Positions 1 through 9,349 are shown, counted from the first letter of the stretch. The stretch is 64,000 bases of DNA from Pseudomonas lurida (GCF_002563895.1 NZ_PDJB01000001.1:6121501-6185500), one strand, 5' to 3'. Numbers and translations: made by a program. Notes: generated by a model from the sequence alone, not told the origin.

Positions 1-1
1 G

Positions 2-499
2 GACGCGATCATCATCGCCCTGCCGTTCAATGAAGCCGACGTGCTGACCCTGCCGCTCTACGACGAGCCGTTCTACGTGCTGATGCCGGCCTCCCACCCG
101 TGGACGCAGAAAGACACCATCGATGCCGGCCTGCTCAACGACAAGAGCCTGCTGCTGCTCGGCGAGGGTCACTGCTTCCGCGACCAGGTGCTCGAAGCCT
201 GCCCAACCCTGACCAAGGGCAACGACGGCGCCAAGCACACTACCGTGGAGTCCAGCTCCCTGGAAACCATTCGCCACATGGTCGCATCCGGCCTGGGCAT
301 TTCGATCCTGCCACTGTCGGCGGTGGACAGCCATCACTACGCCCCAGGCGTCATTGAAGTGCGCCCACTCACGCCGCCGGTGCCCTTCCGCACCGTGGCG
401 ATTGCCTGGCGCGCCAGCTTTCCGCGGCCCAAGGCCATTGAGATCCTTGCTGACTCGATCCGCCTGTGTTCGGTGGCCAAGCCGCCTGCTGCGAGCTAA
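2..499 (+). CDS. oxyR: OxyR, LysR-family peroxide-sensing regulator (3' part)
   Basis: The last 165 residues of a LysR-type regulator; the 5' end lies before the window. OxyR senses hydrogen peroxide by forming a disulfide and then activates catalase and peroxiredoxin genes. The peroxide-sensing motif GEGHCFRDQVLEAC is present, with the two cysteines nine residues apart as in the Cys199/Cys208 pair of OxyR. The C-terminal part of the effector-binding domain follows. The gene runs directly into recG, whose start codon is 8 bp past this stop, so the two may be co-transcribed. The oxyR-recG linkage is typical of Pseudomonas. Confidence 0.93.
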   Translation, partial: DAIIIALPFNEADVLTLPLYDEPFYVLMPASHPWTQKDTIDAGLLNDKSLLLLGEGHCFRDQVLEACPTLTKGNDGAKHTTVESSSLETIRHMVASGLGISILPLSAVDSHHYAPGVIEVRPLTPPVPFRTVAIAWRASFPRPKAIEILADSIRLCSVAKPPAAS

Positions 500-507
500 G
501 CAAGGGT

Positions 508-2583
508 ATGACTGAGCTGTCGCAGGTGTCGGTGACGGCACTCAAGGGTGTCGGTGAAGCCATGGCCGAGAAGCTGGCCAAGGTCGGCCTGGAGAACCTC
601 CAGGACGTGTTGTTCCACCTGCCCCTGCGTTATCAGGACCGTACCCGCGTAGTGCCCATCGGCCAGTTGCGCCCTGGGCAGGACGCGGTAGTCGAAGGCA
701 CCGTCAGCGGCGCAGACGTAGTGATGGGCAAGCGCCGCAGCCTGGTGGTGCGCCTGCAGGACGGCACCGGTGGCCTGAGCCTGCGCTTCTACCATTTCAG
801 CAATGCGCAGAAGGAAGGCCTCAAGCGCGGCACCCGCGTGCGCTGCTACGGCGAAGCCCGCCCCGGCGCCTCAGGCCTGGAGATCTATCACCCGGAATAC
901 CGCGCCATCACTGGCGATGAACCTCCGCCGGTAGCCACCACGCTCACGCCGATCTACCCGCTCACCGAAGGCCTGACCCAGCAACGCCTGCGCCAACTGT
1001 GCATGCAGACACTGACCCTGCTCGGCCCGACAAGCCTGCCCGACTGGCTGCCCGTGGAGCTGGCCCGCGACTATCAACTGGCGCCGCTGGACGATGCGAT
1101 TCGCTACCTGCATCACCCACCCGCCGACGCCGATGTCGACGAACTGGCCCTCGGTCATCACTGGGCCCAGCACCGCCTGGCCTTTGAAGAACTGCTGACC
1201 CACCAACTGTCCCAGCAACGCCTGCGCGAGAGCATGCGCTCCCTGCGTGCGCCGGCGATGCCCAAGGCCACACGCTTGCCTGCGCAATACCTGGCCAACC
1301 TCGGCTTCGCGCCAACCGGTGCCCAGCAACGCGTCGGTAATGAAATCGCCTACGACCTCAGCCAGCAGGAGCCCATGCTGCGGCTGATCCAGGGCGACGT
1401 CGGCGCGGGCAAGACCGTGGTCGCCGCCCTCGCCGCCCTGCAAGCGCTGGAAGCCGGTTACCAGGTAGCGCTGATGGCGCCTACCGAAATCCTTGCCGAG
1501 CAGCACTTCATCACCTTCAAGCGCTGGCTTGAACCGCTGGGCCTGGAAGTGGCGTGGCTGGCCGGCAAGCTCAAGGGCAAGAACCGCGCGGCAGCACTTG
1601 AACAAATCGCCGGTGGCGCACCGATGGTGGTGGGCACTCACGCGCTGTTCCAGGACGAAGTGCAGTTCAAGAACCTGGCCCTGGTGATCATCGACGAACA
1701 GCACCGCTTCGGCGTGCAACAGCGCCTAGCCCTGCGCCAGAAAGGCGTGGGCGGACGCATGAACCCACACCAGTTGATCATGACCGCCACCCCGATCCCC
1801 CGCACCCTGGCCATGAGCGCCTACGCCGACCTCGATACCTCGATCCTTGACGAACTGCCACCCGGCCGTACACCGGTCAACACCGTGCTGGTCACCGATA
1901 CCCGGCGTGTCGAAGTGATCGAGCGCGTACGCGGCGCCTGTGCCGAAGGTCGCCAGGCCTACTGGGTATGCACCCTGATCGAAGAGTCCGAAGAGCTGAC
2001 GTGCCAGGCCGCCGAAACCACCTTTGAGGACCTGACCAGCGCCCTCGGTGAACTCAAGGTCGGGCTCATCCACGGGCGCATGAAACCCGCTGAAAAGGCT
2101 GCGGTGATGGCCGAATTCAAGGCCGGCAACCTGCAACTGCTGGTGGCCACCACGGTGATTGAAGTGGGCGTGGACGTACCCAATGCCAGCCTGATGATCA
2201 TCGAAAACCCCGAACGACTGGGCCTGGCGCAGCTGCACCAGCTGCGTGGGCGTGTCGGCCGGGGCAGCGCCGCCAGCCATTGCGTGCTGCTGTACCACCC
2301 GCCGCTGTCACAGATCGGTCGCCAGCGACTGGGCATCATGCGCGAAACCAATGACGGTTTTGTCATCGCCGAAAAAGACCTCGAGCTGCGTGGTCCCGGC
2401 GAAATGCTCGGCACCCGCCAGACCGGCTTGCTGCAGTTCAAGGTCGCCGACCTCATGCGCGACGCCGATCTGCTCCCGGCTGTGCGCGATGCGGCGCAAG
2501 CGCTGCTGGAGCGCTGGCCGGATCATGTCAGCCCGTTGCTGAACCGTTGGTTGCGCCACGGCCAGCAATACGGCCAAGTCTGA
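508..2583 (+). CDS. recG: ATP-dependent DNA helicase RecG
   Basis: A 691-residue superfamily-2 helicase that remodels stalled replication forks and branch-migrates Holliday junctions. The N-terminal wedge/OB domain is followed by a helicase core with Walker A GDVGAGKT, a DExH-type box in IIDEQHRF, motif III TATPIPRT, ATTVIEVGVDVPNA and motif VI QLRGRVGRG, then the RecG C-terminal domain. ATG at 508 is chosen because it gives the usual RecG N-terminus (MTELSQVSVTALKGVG). An in-frame start at 466 would run into the oxyR coding sequence. Full length for the family. Confidence 0.97.
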   Translation: MTELSQVSVTALKGVGEAMAEKLAKVGLENLQDVLFHLPLRYQDRTRVVPIGQLRPGQDAVVEGTVSGADVVMGKRRSLVVRLQDGTGGLSLRFYHFSNAQKEGLKRGTRVRCYGEARPGASGLEIYHPEYRAITGDEPPPVATTLTPIYPLTEGLTQQRLRQLCMQTLTLLGPTSLPDWLPVELARDYQLAPLDDAIRYLHHPPADADVDELALGHHWAQHRLAFEELLTHQLSQQRLRESMRSLRAPAMPKATRLPAQYLANLGFAPTGAQQRVGNEIAYDLSQQEPMLRLIQGDVGAGKTVVAALAALQALEAGYQVALMAPTEILAEQHFITFKRWLEPLGLEVAWLAGKLKGKNRAAALEQIAGGAPMVVGTHALFQDEVQFKNLALVIIDEQHRFGVQQRLALRQKGVGGRMNPHQLIMTATPIPRTLAMSAYADLDTSILDELPPGRTPVNTVLVTDTRRVEVIERVRGACAEGRQAYWVCTLIEESEELTCQAAETTFEDLTSALGELKVGLIHGRMKPAEKAAVMAEFKAGNLQLLVATTVIEVGVDVPNASLMIIENPERLGLAQLHQLRGRVGRGSAASHCVLLYHPPLSQIGRQRLGIMRETNDGFVIAEKDLELRGPGEMLGTRQTGLLQFKVADLMRDADLLPAVRDAAQALLERWPDHVSPLLNRWLRHGQQYGQV

Positions 2584-2597
2584 CGCTCCCCCCGCAG

Positions 2598-2618
2598 GCG
2601 CCGGCTTGCCGGCCATGG
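2598..2618. repeat. short GCCGGC palindrome after recG
   Basis: GCCGGC-TT-GCCGGC forms a perfect 6-bp stem, flanked by GGCGCC / GGCGCC, in the recG to HDOD gap. It resembles a degenerate REP half-site and may act as a weak 3' stabilising hairpin. There is no T-tract. Confidence 0.4.
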
Positions 2619-2693
2619 CGCCCGAAAGCACGCCCCCACAGCCAACCGCGTCACAAACCGCAGTTAGTCGACCAACATATGTATCAAGCTGGT

Positions 2694-2699
2694 TATACT
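2694..2699 (+). promoter_or_regulatory. candidate -10 box (TATACT) before the YbaK-HDOD gene
   Basis: TATACT lies 30 bp before the ATG at 2729 in a locally AT-rich stretch that interrupts GC-rich sequence. No convincing -35 box lies 17 bp upstream, so this is only a candidate sigma-70 element. Confidence 0.3.
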
Positions 2700-2728
2700 T
2701 CGTTGAATGTAAGAAATTGGATCAGGCC

Positions 2729-4129
2729 ATGTCAGAAGTTGCCCTCGCCACAGCCCCACTGACCGCCCCGCCGGTCATTCGGGCTCTGCTCGCAAAACTC
2801 GCCATCCCCTACGCGGAAGTCGCCGATCTACCGGGCCTGAATCCTGCGCAAAAGGTCCAGGCGGTGTTGCTGGAAGATGCGGTGGGCGCACTGATGGTGC
2901 TGTTCCCGCAAAGCCAGTTGCTCGACCTCAACCGCCTCGCCGAACTCACCGGTCGCCGCCTCACCGCCGTGTCGCCGGATCGCGTCGAGCGCATGCTCGG
3001 CAAACATGACCTGAGCCTGTTGCCAGGCCTGCCGCCCCTGACCAGCTCGCCATGCCTGTATGAAGGCAGCCTGCTTGATGAGCCGAGTCTGCTGGTACAT
3101 TCGGGTGAAGCCGGGCTGCTGCTGGAAATCGCCACCGACGCCTTCAGGACCTTGCTCACCAAGGCCAGCGCCGGCCACTTTGGCGAGCCGCTGAGCAATA
3201 TCCGCCCCAACCTCGACCGCCCCAATGATGACCGCGAGGAAATCACCCAGGCGATGCAGGCGTTCACTGCCCGCCGCATCCAGCAGCGCCTGGAAGCGAC
3301 CATCGAGATCCCGCCGTTGGCCGATACCGCGCAGAAGATCATCAAGCTGCGCGTCGACCCCAATGCCACCATTGACGACATCACCGGCGTGGTGGAAACC
3401 GACCCGGCGCTGGCCGCGCAAGTGGTGAGCTGGGCCGCCTCGCCGTACTACGCGTCGCCGGGCAAGATCCGCTCCGTTGAAGACGCCATCGTGCGTGTGC
3501 TGGGCTTTGACCTGGTGATCAACCTGGCGCTGGGCCTGGCCCTGGGCAAGACCCTCAGCCTGCCCAAGGACCATCCGCACCAGTCCACGCCGTACTGGCA
3601 CCAGTCGATCTACACCGCCGCCGTGATCGAAGGCCTGACCCGCGCCATGCCGCGTGCCCAGCGCCCGGAAGCCGGGCTGACGTACCTTGCCGGCCTGCTG
3701 CACAACTTCGGTTACCTGCTGCTGGCCCACGTGTTCCCGCCGCACTTCTCACTGATCTGCCGTCACCTGGAGGTCAACCCGCACCTGTGCCACAGCTATG
3801 TCGAGCAACACTTGCTGGGCATCAGCCGCGAGCAGATCGGTGCCTGGCTGATGCGCTACTGGGACATGCCGGACGAACTGTCCACCGCCCTGCGCTTCCA
3901 GCACGATCCGACCTACGACGGCCAGTACGCCGAGTACCCGAACCTGGTGTGCCTGGCCGTACGTCTTTTGCGCAGCCGCGGTATCGGCTCCGGGCCGGAT
4001 GAGGCGATTCCGGATGCGCTGCTTGAGCGCCTGGGCTTGAGCCGTGACAAGGCCGAGGAAGTGGTGGGTAAAGTGTTGGATGCTGAAGTGCTGTTGCGCG
4101 AACTGGCGTCCCAGTTCAGCCAGGGCTGA
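2729..4129 (+). CDS. YbaK-domain / HDOD-domain signalling protein
   Basis: A 466-residue two-domain protein. Residues about 15-165 resemble the YbaK/prolyl-tRNA editing fold. Residues about 190-400 match the HDOD domain, an HD-GYP-related module lacking catalytic metal ligands, with IPPLADTAQKIIKLRVDPNA, a DPALAAQVVSWA segment and AGLLHNFGYLLLAHVFP. HDOD proteins are non-enzymatic signalling scaffolds linked to motility and cell-cycle control. ATG at 2729 is preferred; reading back to 2606 adds an unrelated low-quality leader over the intergenic palindrome. Its position after recG matches the usual Pseudomonas gene order. The exact role is unknown. Confidence 0.85.
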   Translation: MSEVALATAPLTAPPVIRALLAKLAIPYAEVADLPGLNPAQKVQAVLLEDAVGALMVLFPQSQLLDLNRLAELTGRRLTAVSPDRVERMLGKHDLSLLPGLPPLTSSPCLYEGSLLDEPSLLVHSGEAGLLLEIATDAFRTLLTKASAGHFGEPLSNIRPNLDRPNDDREEITQAMQAFTARRIQQRLEATIEIPPLADTAQKIIKLRVDPNATIDDITGVVETDPALAAQVVSWAASPYYASPGKIRSVEDAIVRVLGFDLVINLALGLALGKTLSLPKDHPHQSTPYWHQSIYTAAVIEGLTRAMPRAQRPEAGLTYLAGLLHNFGYLLLAHVFPPHFSLICRHLEVNPHLCHSYVEQHLLGISREQIGAWLMRYWDMPDELSTALRFQHDPTYDGQYAEYPNLVCLAVRLLRSRGIGSGPDEAIPDALLERLGLSRDKAEEVVGKVLDAEVLLRELASQFSQG

Positions 4130-4150
4130 GGGTGTCACCTGATACCGCTA

Positions 4151-4220
4151 TCGCAGGCAAGCCAGCGCCCACATTTTGATGTGTGAACACCGTCAAATAT
4201 GGGCGCTGGCTTGGCTGCGA
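4151..4220. repeat. REP-type inverted repeat
   Basis: The arms at 4151-4177 and 4195-4220 pair imperfectly around CCAGCGCCCACA / GGGCGCTGG, with GGCAAGCC / GGCTTGGC outer parts. This is the REPIN layout seen in fluorescent pseudomonads. It sits between two convergent genes (stops at 4129 and 4249) and could serve both transcripts as a 3' hairpin. Confidence 0.75.
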
Positions 4221-4248
4221 TGAATCCAACTCGGTCCAGCTGAAAACC

Positions 4249-4623
4249 CTACTTCTTTTTCTTCGGCTTCAAATACTTGGTCAACCCCTGGAACCAGATT
4301 ACCAGCGCCGGGTTGCCCTTGATCTGAATCGACTTGTCCTGAATCCCCGTCATGAACGCCAGTTGCTTGTTCTTTGCCTGCATCGTGGCGAAGCCGTAGG
4401 CGGCGTCCTTGAACGCAATGGCAAACGCCGGCGCCGGGTGCACGCCCGAGCGGCTGGTGATGCGCTGGTCCTTGACGATGAAGTGACGGGCAACCTTGCC
4501 GTCGAGGGTCTGCAGCTGGAAGGCCAGGTCTTTGTCACCCAGTTGCTGCTGGAAGGCGGGATTGGTGCGGCTGGCTTTGCCCATCATCAGGCCCAGCACC
4601 CACAGGAGAAGACGAAATTTCAT
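4249..4623 (-). CDS. small SCP2-like conserved hypothetical protein
   Basis: A 124-residue protein with a hydrophobic N-terminal helix and a lysine-only tail (PKKKK). The pattern in the second half, FATMQAKNKQLAFMTGIQDK then SIQIKGNPALVIWFQGL, resembles the C-terminal part of SCP2 sterol-carrier-like domains, where a lipid-binding sheet is completed. I infer a lipid-binding or membrane-associated role; no catalytic motif is visible. ATG at 4623 gives MKFRLLLWVLG; a GTG two codons upstream is less likely. It converges with the HDOD gene. It marks the left edge of the T6SS block. Confidence 0.6.
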   Translation of the reverse strand: MKFRLLLWVLGLMMGKASRTNPAFQQQLGDKDLAFQLQTLDGKVARHFIVKDQRITSRSGVHPAPAFAIAFKDAAYGFATMQAKNKQLAFMTGIQDKSIQIKGNPALVIWFQGLTKYLKPKKKK

Positions 4624-4683
4624 GCACACGGCCTCGGTGTAATTATTGAGTGGCCGCAGCAGTTTAACGATTTGTTAAAGGAA

Positions 4684-4722
4684 CGCCACCGATCTAGCGC
4701 ATTAGCGGAAGATCGGCTGGCG
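4684..4722 (-). terminator. candidate terminator downstream of tagQ
   Basis: Read on the minus strand, CGCCA-CCGATC pairs with GATCGG-TGGCG (one extra base) around a loop of about 16 nt and is followed by TTCCTTT. It lies 25 bp past the tagQ stop, at the end of the leftward T6SS operon. Confidence 0.5.
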
Positions 4723-4747
4723 TTTGACGCTTATAGCAGCATGTTAC

Positions 4748-5671
4748 TTAAACGTTTGGGCAAGGTACCGGTGCCCAGTCGGCCAGGTTCGGATCGCGGC
4801 AGCTGCCTTCGAGCTGCGCCTTGCCGGCGCTGGCGACCTGCTTGCTTTCAGCTTGCTTGGCCTGCACGGTCTGGATGCTCTTCTCGGTGGTCACCGCTTC
4901 TTGTGGCACCGCCGGCAGCACTTTCTTTTTCGCCGGTTTGACGACTTTCTTGCCTTTGGCCGGCGGCGTGACCGGTGTGGTGTCGGCAGTGGCGACGGTG
5001 ACAACGTCGTTACGCTGCACACCCACTTGCTGCAGGTCTTTCTCGTAGGCCTGGGTGTAGTTGTTCAGGTCTTCGCTGGCTTTGCCGTTGACCGCGACGA
5101 TCAGGTCATTGGACTCCTTCAGGCCCGCAACGATTTCCGCCAGGCGCTTGCGGCCTTCGGTGTCATTGACGGTCTTGGCCTTGCGATCGGCCACGAGCTT
5201 GGTGAACGCGCTCTGGTAGCACTGCTGCGACGCTTTGGCGTATGCGGTGCTGCGGTCGATGTCGGACGCGCTTTTGTTGAAGTCGGTGGAGTAAGACGCA
5301 ATGCGCTGGTTGTCATCGCTGATCTGCTTCTGACGCTCGGTGTAGTAACCCGCCGCACCGCCAGCCAGGGCCCCGCCGGCTGCACCGATGGCGGCGTTGC
5401 GGCCACGCTTGTCGGAGTCGCCGGTCAGCGCGCCCAGCAGTGCGCCACCGGCCGCGCCGATGGCCGCACCGGTCACCACCGACTTGGTCATGTCCGAATC
5501 GGTCGCACGCAAGTGCTGCACTGGCTCGTAGCAGTTCGGGTAGTACTCGACCTTGGTGCTCGACGCGACCTTGGAGGACGGCGACGTGGCGCAACCGGTC
5601 AACACAGTGCTGAAACCAGCCGCGATCAGCAGCAAGTGACGCTTGGAAACCGCCTTACGGGAAAAAAGCAT
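4748..5671 (-). CDS. tagQ: TagQ, T6SS-associated outer-membrane lipoprotein
   Basis: A 307-residue lipoprotein. The signal peptide ends in the lipobox LTGC (residues about 24-27). A glycine/alanine-rich glycine-zipper segment (AAIGAAGGALLGALTG and AAIGAAGGALAGGAAG) follows, then a long helical region and a Lys/Pro-rich linker. In P. aeruginosa H1-T6SS, TagQ anchors TagR at the outer membrane and is needed to activate PpkA. ATG at 5671 is chosen because it starts the signal peptide; codons upstream are not signal-like. It is the last gene of the leftward arm, separated from tagR by 84 bp. Confidence 0.85.
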   Translation of the reverse strand: MLFSRKAVSKRHLLLIAAGFSTVLTGCATSPSSKVASSTKVEYYPNCYEPVQHLRATDSDMTKSVVTGAAIGAAGGALLGALTGDSDKRGRNAAIGAAGGALAGGAAGYYTERQKQISDDNQRIASYSTDFNKSASDIDRSTAYAKASQQCYQSAFTKLVADRKAKTVNDTEGRKRLAEIVAGLKESNDLIVAVNGKASEDLNNYTQAYEKDLQQVGVQRNDVVTVATADTTPVTPPAKGKKVVKPAKKKVLPAVPQEAVTTEKSIQTVQAKQAESKQVASAGKAQLEGSCRDPNLADWAPVPCPNV

Positions 5672-5755
5672 AGGTGTGTTCTCTTTTAAGTTTGACTTGC
5701 CCAGCACGGCCCACCGCCGCCTGAGTCCCTTCCAAGCTCGCCCTACAGCCAGCGC

Positions 5756-7465
5756 TCATCGCTGACCGCTCGCTGCGAGCAATTCCTTCAAGATCGTTGC
5801 CGGGTCGGCCCGCTGTTGCTTGCGGTAGTTACCGACATGGCGAACGAACAGTGTTGCGCGCGTCACCAGGCTCTTGCCGAGCACCGGCTTGCGATCCAAC
5901 TCTTCCTTGATCCGCTGAAACTGCGCCTGTATCACCGCATCCGTGTAGCGCGTGCCGGTGGCCAGGTTGTCGATATAGATCGCCACCGCGCCATCCAGCG
6001 CGCTGCGGCCATTGGTGATGGCCATTTCAAACAGCTGCGCGCTGGCCTGGTCCTTGTTGTCCAGGGCCTGCTGGCGGCTCTTCTGCAGGTTGGCCAGGCG
6101 AATGTTGTAGTTGGCGATGGTCTCGGCTACCAGCGCGGCCGACTGAATCAGGTTGCCCGCGGCTTCTTCACGTTGCTGGGCGATCAGCGAGACGTTGCGC
6201 TTGAGCTCCTCGTTGACCAGCCCAAGCTCGGCTTGCAGCTTGGGGTCGACGCTGGCGGCGATGATGCTGTCCAGGCGTTTGGTCGGGTCCTGGGCGTCGT
6301 CGATGGCATCGGTCAGTGACGCCAGTCGGCCCTCTTTCTGCCACTGAGCGAACAGCTCCTTGTAGCGCGAACGCGGCGCCGACAGCGCGCCGATCGCCAC
6401 GCGAAAACCGGTGGTCTCGTTGCTTTGCTCGGTGCCATCGGCGGCGAACAGCGGATATTCACGGCGCATGCCGGTGAACAGCGTGCCCTCGCCTTCGAGG
6501 TAGTTGCCGCCCTTGACCACAAACCCGCCATAGGTGCCCTGGCGACGCCCGGCGTGCACCAGCTGGAAAGATTCCTGGACCATTTCCGCCGCGTTGCCGA
6601 TCACATCGAACAGGCCGATCGGGTTGGGGAATTTGGTGCCGATGGGCATCAGGCGCGCGGCTTGGCCGGTGCCGCCGGCCACCTGGTTGAACACCGCGTA
6701 ATCGCCGAGCGGGCCGTCGCTGTCACTGCCTTCGACGCGGCGGGGGAACAGGCGCCCTTCCAAGTCCTGGCGGCTGACCGCATGACCGCCGCGGGCGGCG
6801 AATTCCCACTCCACTTCGGTGGGCAGGCGCACAAAACCGAGACCACCATCATCCGCTGAAGAACCGCGACCACTGACCGGTAGCCGCTCACGGTGGTATT
6901 TCATCAGCCAGGCGCTGTACACCGCCGAGAAGCGCTCGGCTTCGAAGCGCGACAGCTTCACCTTGGGCAAGCGTCCGGCCATGCCGGTCGGTGCATCGCA
7001 CGCCGGTGCGGGTTCGCCACTGGCCAGCGACTGCGCCTGGGACATCACCTGGGCGTATTGGCGAGCGGTCACTTCGTACTTGCCGATGAAGTACAGCATG
7101 GGCTTGAGCGGGGTCTTGGCGTCGGTCTTCGGCATCAAGGGCGCGATGACTTTGTTCCAATCTTTGGGCAGGTCCTTGAGGGTGAACTGGCCGTTGATGA
7201 AGTCGCGGCGGTAGCCGGAAATAAACGACTGCTGATAACCCGCCTCGCCTTCGGCGAAGGGGTAGCCGAGGCTGATCTCGCGGTCATCCAGGGTGCCCTG
7301 GGCCAGCACATAGGCGTAGCGGAACACCATGTTGCCTTCGCACGGCAGTGGCAGGCTGACGTCGCCTTCCAACGGCTTGGGGTTGTCGAGCTTGTCACTC
7401 GCCTCATCGGCCCAGACCATCGAGGCCAGGGTCAGCGCCACGCAGGCGCCCAGTAACTTATACAT
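5756..7465 (-). CDS. tagR: TagR, periplasmic FGE-sulfatase-like regulator of PpkA
   Basis: 569 residues with a cleavable signal peptide (MYKLLGACVALTLASMVWA). The centre has the formylglycine-generating-enzyme fold: IGKYEVTARQY, LPTEVEWEFAARGG, GLFDVIGNAAEMVQ, VVKGGNYLEG and TGFRVAIG. A long coiled-coil-like C-terminal region follows. TagR in P. aeruginosa acts in the periplasm upstream of PpkA rather than as an enzyme. ATG at 7463-7465 overlaps the tagS stop by 8 bp, so translation is probably coupled. A farther upstream start would intrude far into tagS. Confidence 0.88.
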   Translation of the reverse strand: MYKLLGACVALTLASMVWADEASDKLDNPKPLEGDVSLPLPCEGNMVFRYAYVLAQGTLDDREISLGYPFAEGEAGYQQSFISGYRRDFINGQFTLKDLPKDWNKVIAPLMPKTDAKTPLKPMLYFIGKYEVTARQYAQVMSQAQSLASGEPAPACDAPTGMAGRLPKVKLSRFEAERFSAVYSAWLMKYHRERLPVSGRGSSADDGGLGFVRLPTEVEWEFAARGGHAVSRQDLEGRLFPRRVEGSDSDGPLGDYAVFNQVAGGTGQAARLMPIGTKFPNPIGLFDVIGNAAEMVQESFQLVHAGRRQGTYGGFVVKGGNYLEGEGTLFTGMRREYPLFAADGTEQSNETTGFRVAIGALSAPRSRYKELFAQWQKEGRLASLTDAIDDAQDPTKRLDSIIAASVDPKLQAELGLVNEELKRNVSLIAQQREEAAGNLIQSAALVAETIANYNIRLANLQKSRQQALDNKDQASAQLFEMAITNGRSALDGAVAIYIDNLATGTRYTDAVIQAQFQRIKEELDRKPVLGKSLVTRATLFVRHVGNYRKQQRADPATILKELLAASGQR

Positions 7466-8642
7466 CTCTGATTCCTTCAGAAGCCTGGATCCGCGCCACT
7501 CGCCAACCACCGCAGGCCGCCGCCACGGCGCTGACGCCGAGGACTGCAACCAGGGCCAGGCCGTAATGACGTGCCAGCAGGTGACTGGCGTGTTCGCCCG
7601 GCACCTGCACAAACAGCTTATTCAACGCTGCCTCGGCCAGGCCATACAGCCCGGCACTGAGCACGCCAGCCAAACCTGCGCTGTACAGCGCCTGCACCAC
7701 CACGAACAACAGCAGCCCGCCCGTGGAAAACCCCAGCAGGCGCAGCACCGACAATTCCCGCCGCTTGCGGGCGACGGCGGCCAGGGCACCGGCAAAGATC
7801 GCCGCAAACGCCCCTGCCAACGCCAACCCGCAGATCACCCAGAACACGATCGACAGGTTGCGGCTCAACGACTGCACCTGCGCGATGGTCTGTGCCTGGG
7901 TCGACACCAACAGGTTCTGCCCCGCGAAGTACACCCGCAGCGGCTCCACATCGACAAGGTTGCGGGCATACAAGCGGAACGCCGGGTAGACCCGTTGCTC
8001 ACTCACCCCCACCGCCTCACCGTTCCACCCCAACGCCGGCACCGCCAGGCCGTCGCGATAGTCTTCCGCCGCTTCCAGCAATGTCAGATCGGCGAACAGA
8101 CCGTCACGGGCAAAGGCTTCCAGCGGCAGTACCGCCAGCACCCGCACGCGCGTGCGCTGGGCTTCCACGCGTCCCGCCACTTGCCGTGCAAAACGGACGT
8201 CCAGCCAATCCCCTGGCCGCGCCGCGAGCTTCTCGGCGGCGGTGTGGCTCAGCACGATCTGGTCCAGGCCCTGTGGCACCGGCAGACCGGCCAGCAACGG
8301 ATCACCCGAGGCGGTCGGTAGCATCTCCAGGGCCAGCGAGCCCACCTGCGCCGTCGCCGCAATCTGCCGTGTACGCGGCAGCGCAAACGCTACGTCGCTG
8401 CGCTGGCCGAGCTGCTCGATAAAGGCGCTGCTGAATCGACCACCGCCCAGCGGAATAATTTCACGGGTGGCAGGGTCGGTCTCCAAACGTTCGGTCAAAC
8501 TGCTAACCAGTCCAAATTTCAGGCCGAATAACACCAGCAACGGCGCGATCACCGCCACCAGCGCGAGCACCGAACAGGCGGACAGCCAGGCATCGTTTCG
8601 ATAGTCCTGCCAGGCCAGCGACGCCACCAGACCGATGCGCAT
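7458..8642 (-). CDS. tagS: TagS, ABC transporter permease of the T6SS control pathway
   Basis: A 394-residue FtsX/MacB/LolC-type permease. One membrane helix lies near residues 17-45, a large periplasmic domain follows, and three helices sit in the C-terminal third (VFWVICGLALAGAFAAIF, LLLFVVVQALYSAGLAGVL, YGLALVAVLGVSAVAAA). With the ATPase TagT it forms the TagST complex that acts with TagQR in sensing membrane perturbation and switching on PpkA. The start at 8642 overlaps the tagT stop by one base (TGATG). Confidence 0.87.
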   Translation of the reverse strand: MRIGLVASLAWQDYRNDAWLSACSVLALVAVIAPLLVLFGLKFGLVSSLTERLETDPATREIIPLGGGRFSSAFIEQLGQRSDVAFALPRTRQIAATAQVGSLALEMLPTASGDPLLAGLPVPQGLDQIVLSHTAAEKLAARPGDWLDVRFARQVAGRVEAQRTRVRVLAVLPLEAFARDGLFADLTLLEAAEDYRDGLAVPALGWNGEAVGVSEQRVYPAFRLYARNLVDVEPLRVYFAGQNLLVSTQAQTIAQVQSLSRNLSIVFWVICGLALAGAFAAIFAGALAAVARKRRELSVLRLLGFSTGGLLLFVVVQALYSAGLAGVLSAGLYGLAEAALNKLFVQVPGEHASHLLARHYGLALVAVLGVSAVAAACGGWRVARIQASEGIRDV

Positions 8643-9349
8643 CAGCACGCCTCCCCAAGGGTGGCAGTGACACCGCCGTCGGTGTCGCGACGGCAACTGA
8701 TGCGCCGCACCTGCAAGCCACTGGCCCGTGCCAGGGGCTCGTCATGGGTGGCAATCACGCAGACCGCACGATGTTCGCGAGCCTGGGTCAGCAGCGCCTG
8801 CATCACGCGCTCGGCATTCAAAGGGTCGAGGGACGCCGTCGGCTCGTCCGCCAGCACCAGGTGCGGTGCATGGGCCAGCGCGCGGGCACAGCTGACCCGC
8901 TGGCGCTGGCCCACCGAGAGCGCCGCCGGCTTCTTGGCCAACTGGTCGCTGATCTCCAACTGCTCGGCCAGGCGCGCCACGCTGCCGTCGTCCTTCAAGC
9001 CCAGCAGTTGCCGGGACAAGGCGATATTCGCGCGCACATCGAGAAAACCCAGCAGGCCGCCAGTTTGCAGCACATACCCCAGATACTGGCTACGCAGCGC
9101 GGCCAGCGTGGATTGCTGATCGCCGCGCCATAGCCCGGCGATGTCGTGCCGATGGAATTCGAACTGCCCGACCTGGTCCGGCGCCAATACCAGCGCCAGC
9201 AGGTCCAGCAAGGTGCTCTTGCCGCAACCGCTGGGCCCGACAATCGCCAATTGCTCACCCTCACGCAGCGTCAGCGCCGGAATCACCAGGCTATAGCGCT
9301 GGCTACCGACACCCCGGCTCTTGTGCACCGCGCTCAGGTTCAGCATCAC
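8642..9349 (-). CDS. tagT: TagT, ABC transporter ATP-binding protein of the T6SS control pathway
   Basis: A 235-residue ABC ATPase with Walker [10 protein letters not shown], a signature-type LSVGQRQRVS (replacing LSGGQ), Walker B LVLADEP and the switch histidine in IATHDEP. It belongs to the LolD/MacB-like group that pairs with FtsX-type permeases. It powers the TagST module of the threonine-phosphorylation pathway. Its ATG overlaps the ppkA stop by 4 bp, giving tight coupling to the kinase it helps regulate. Confidence 0.9.
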   Translation of the reverse strand: MMLNLSAVHKSRGVGSQRYSLVIPALTLREGEQLAIVGPSGCGKSTLLDLLALVLAPDQVGQFEFHRHDIAGLWRGDQQSTLAALRSQYLGYVLQTGGLLGFLDVRANIALSRQLLGLKDDGSVARLAEQLEISDQLAKKPAALSVGQRQRVSCARALAHAPHLVLADEPTASLDPLNAERVMQALLTQAREHRAVCVIATHDEPLARASGLQVRRISCRRDTDGGVTATLGEAC

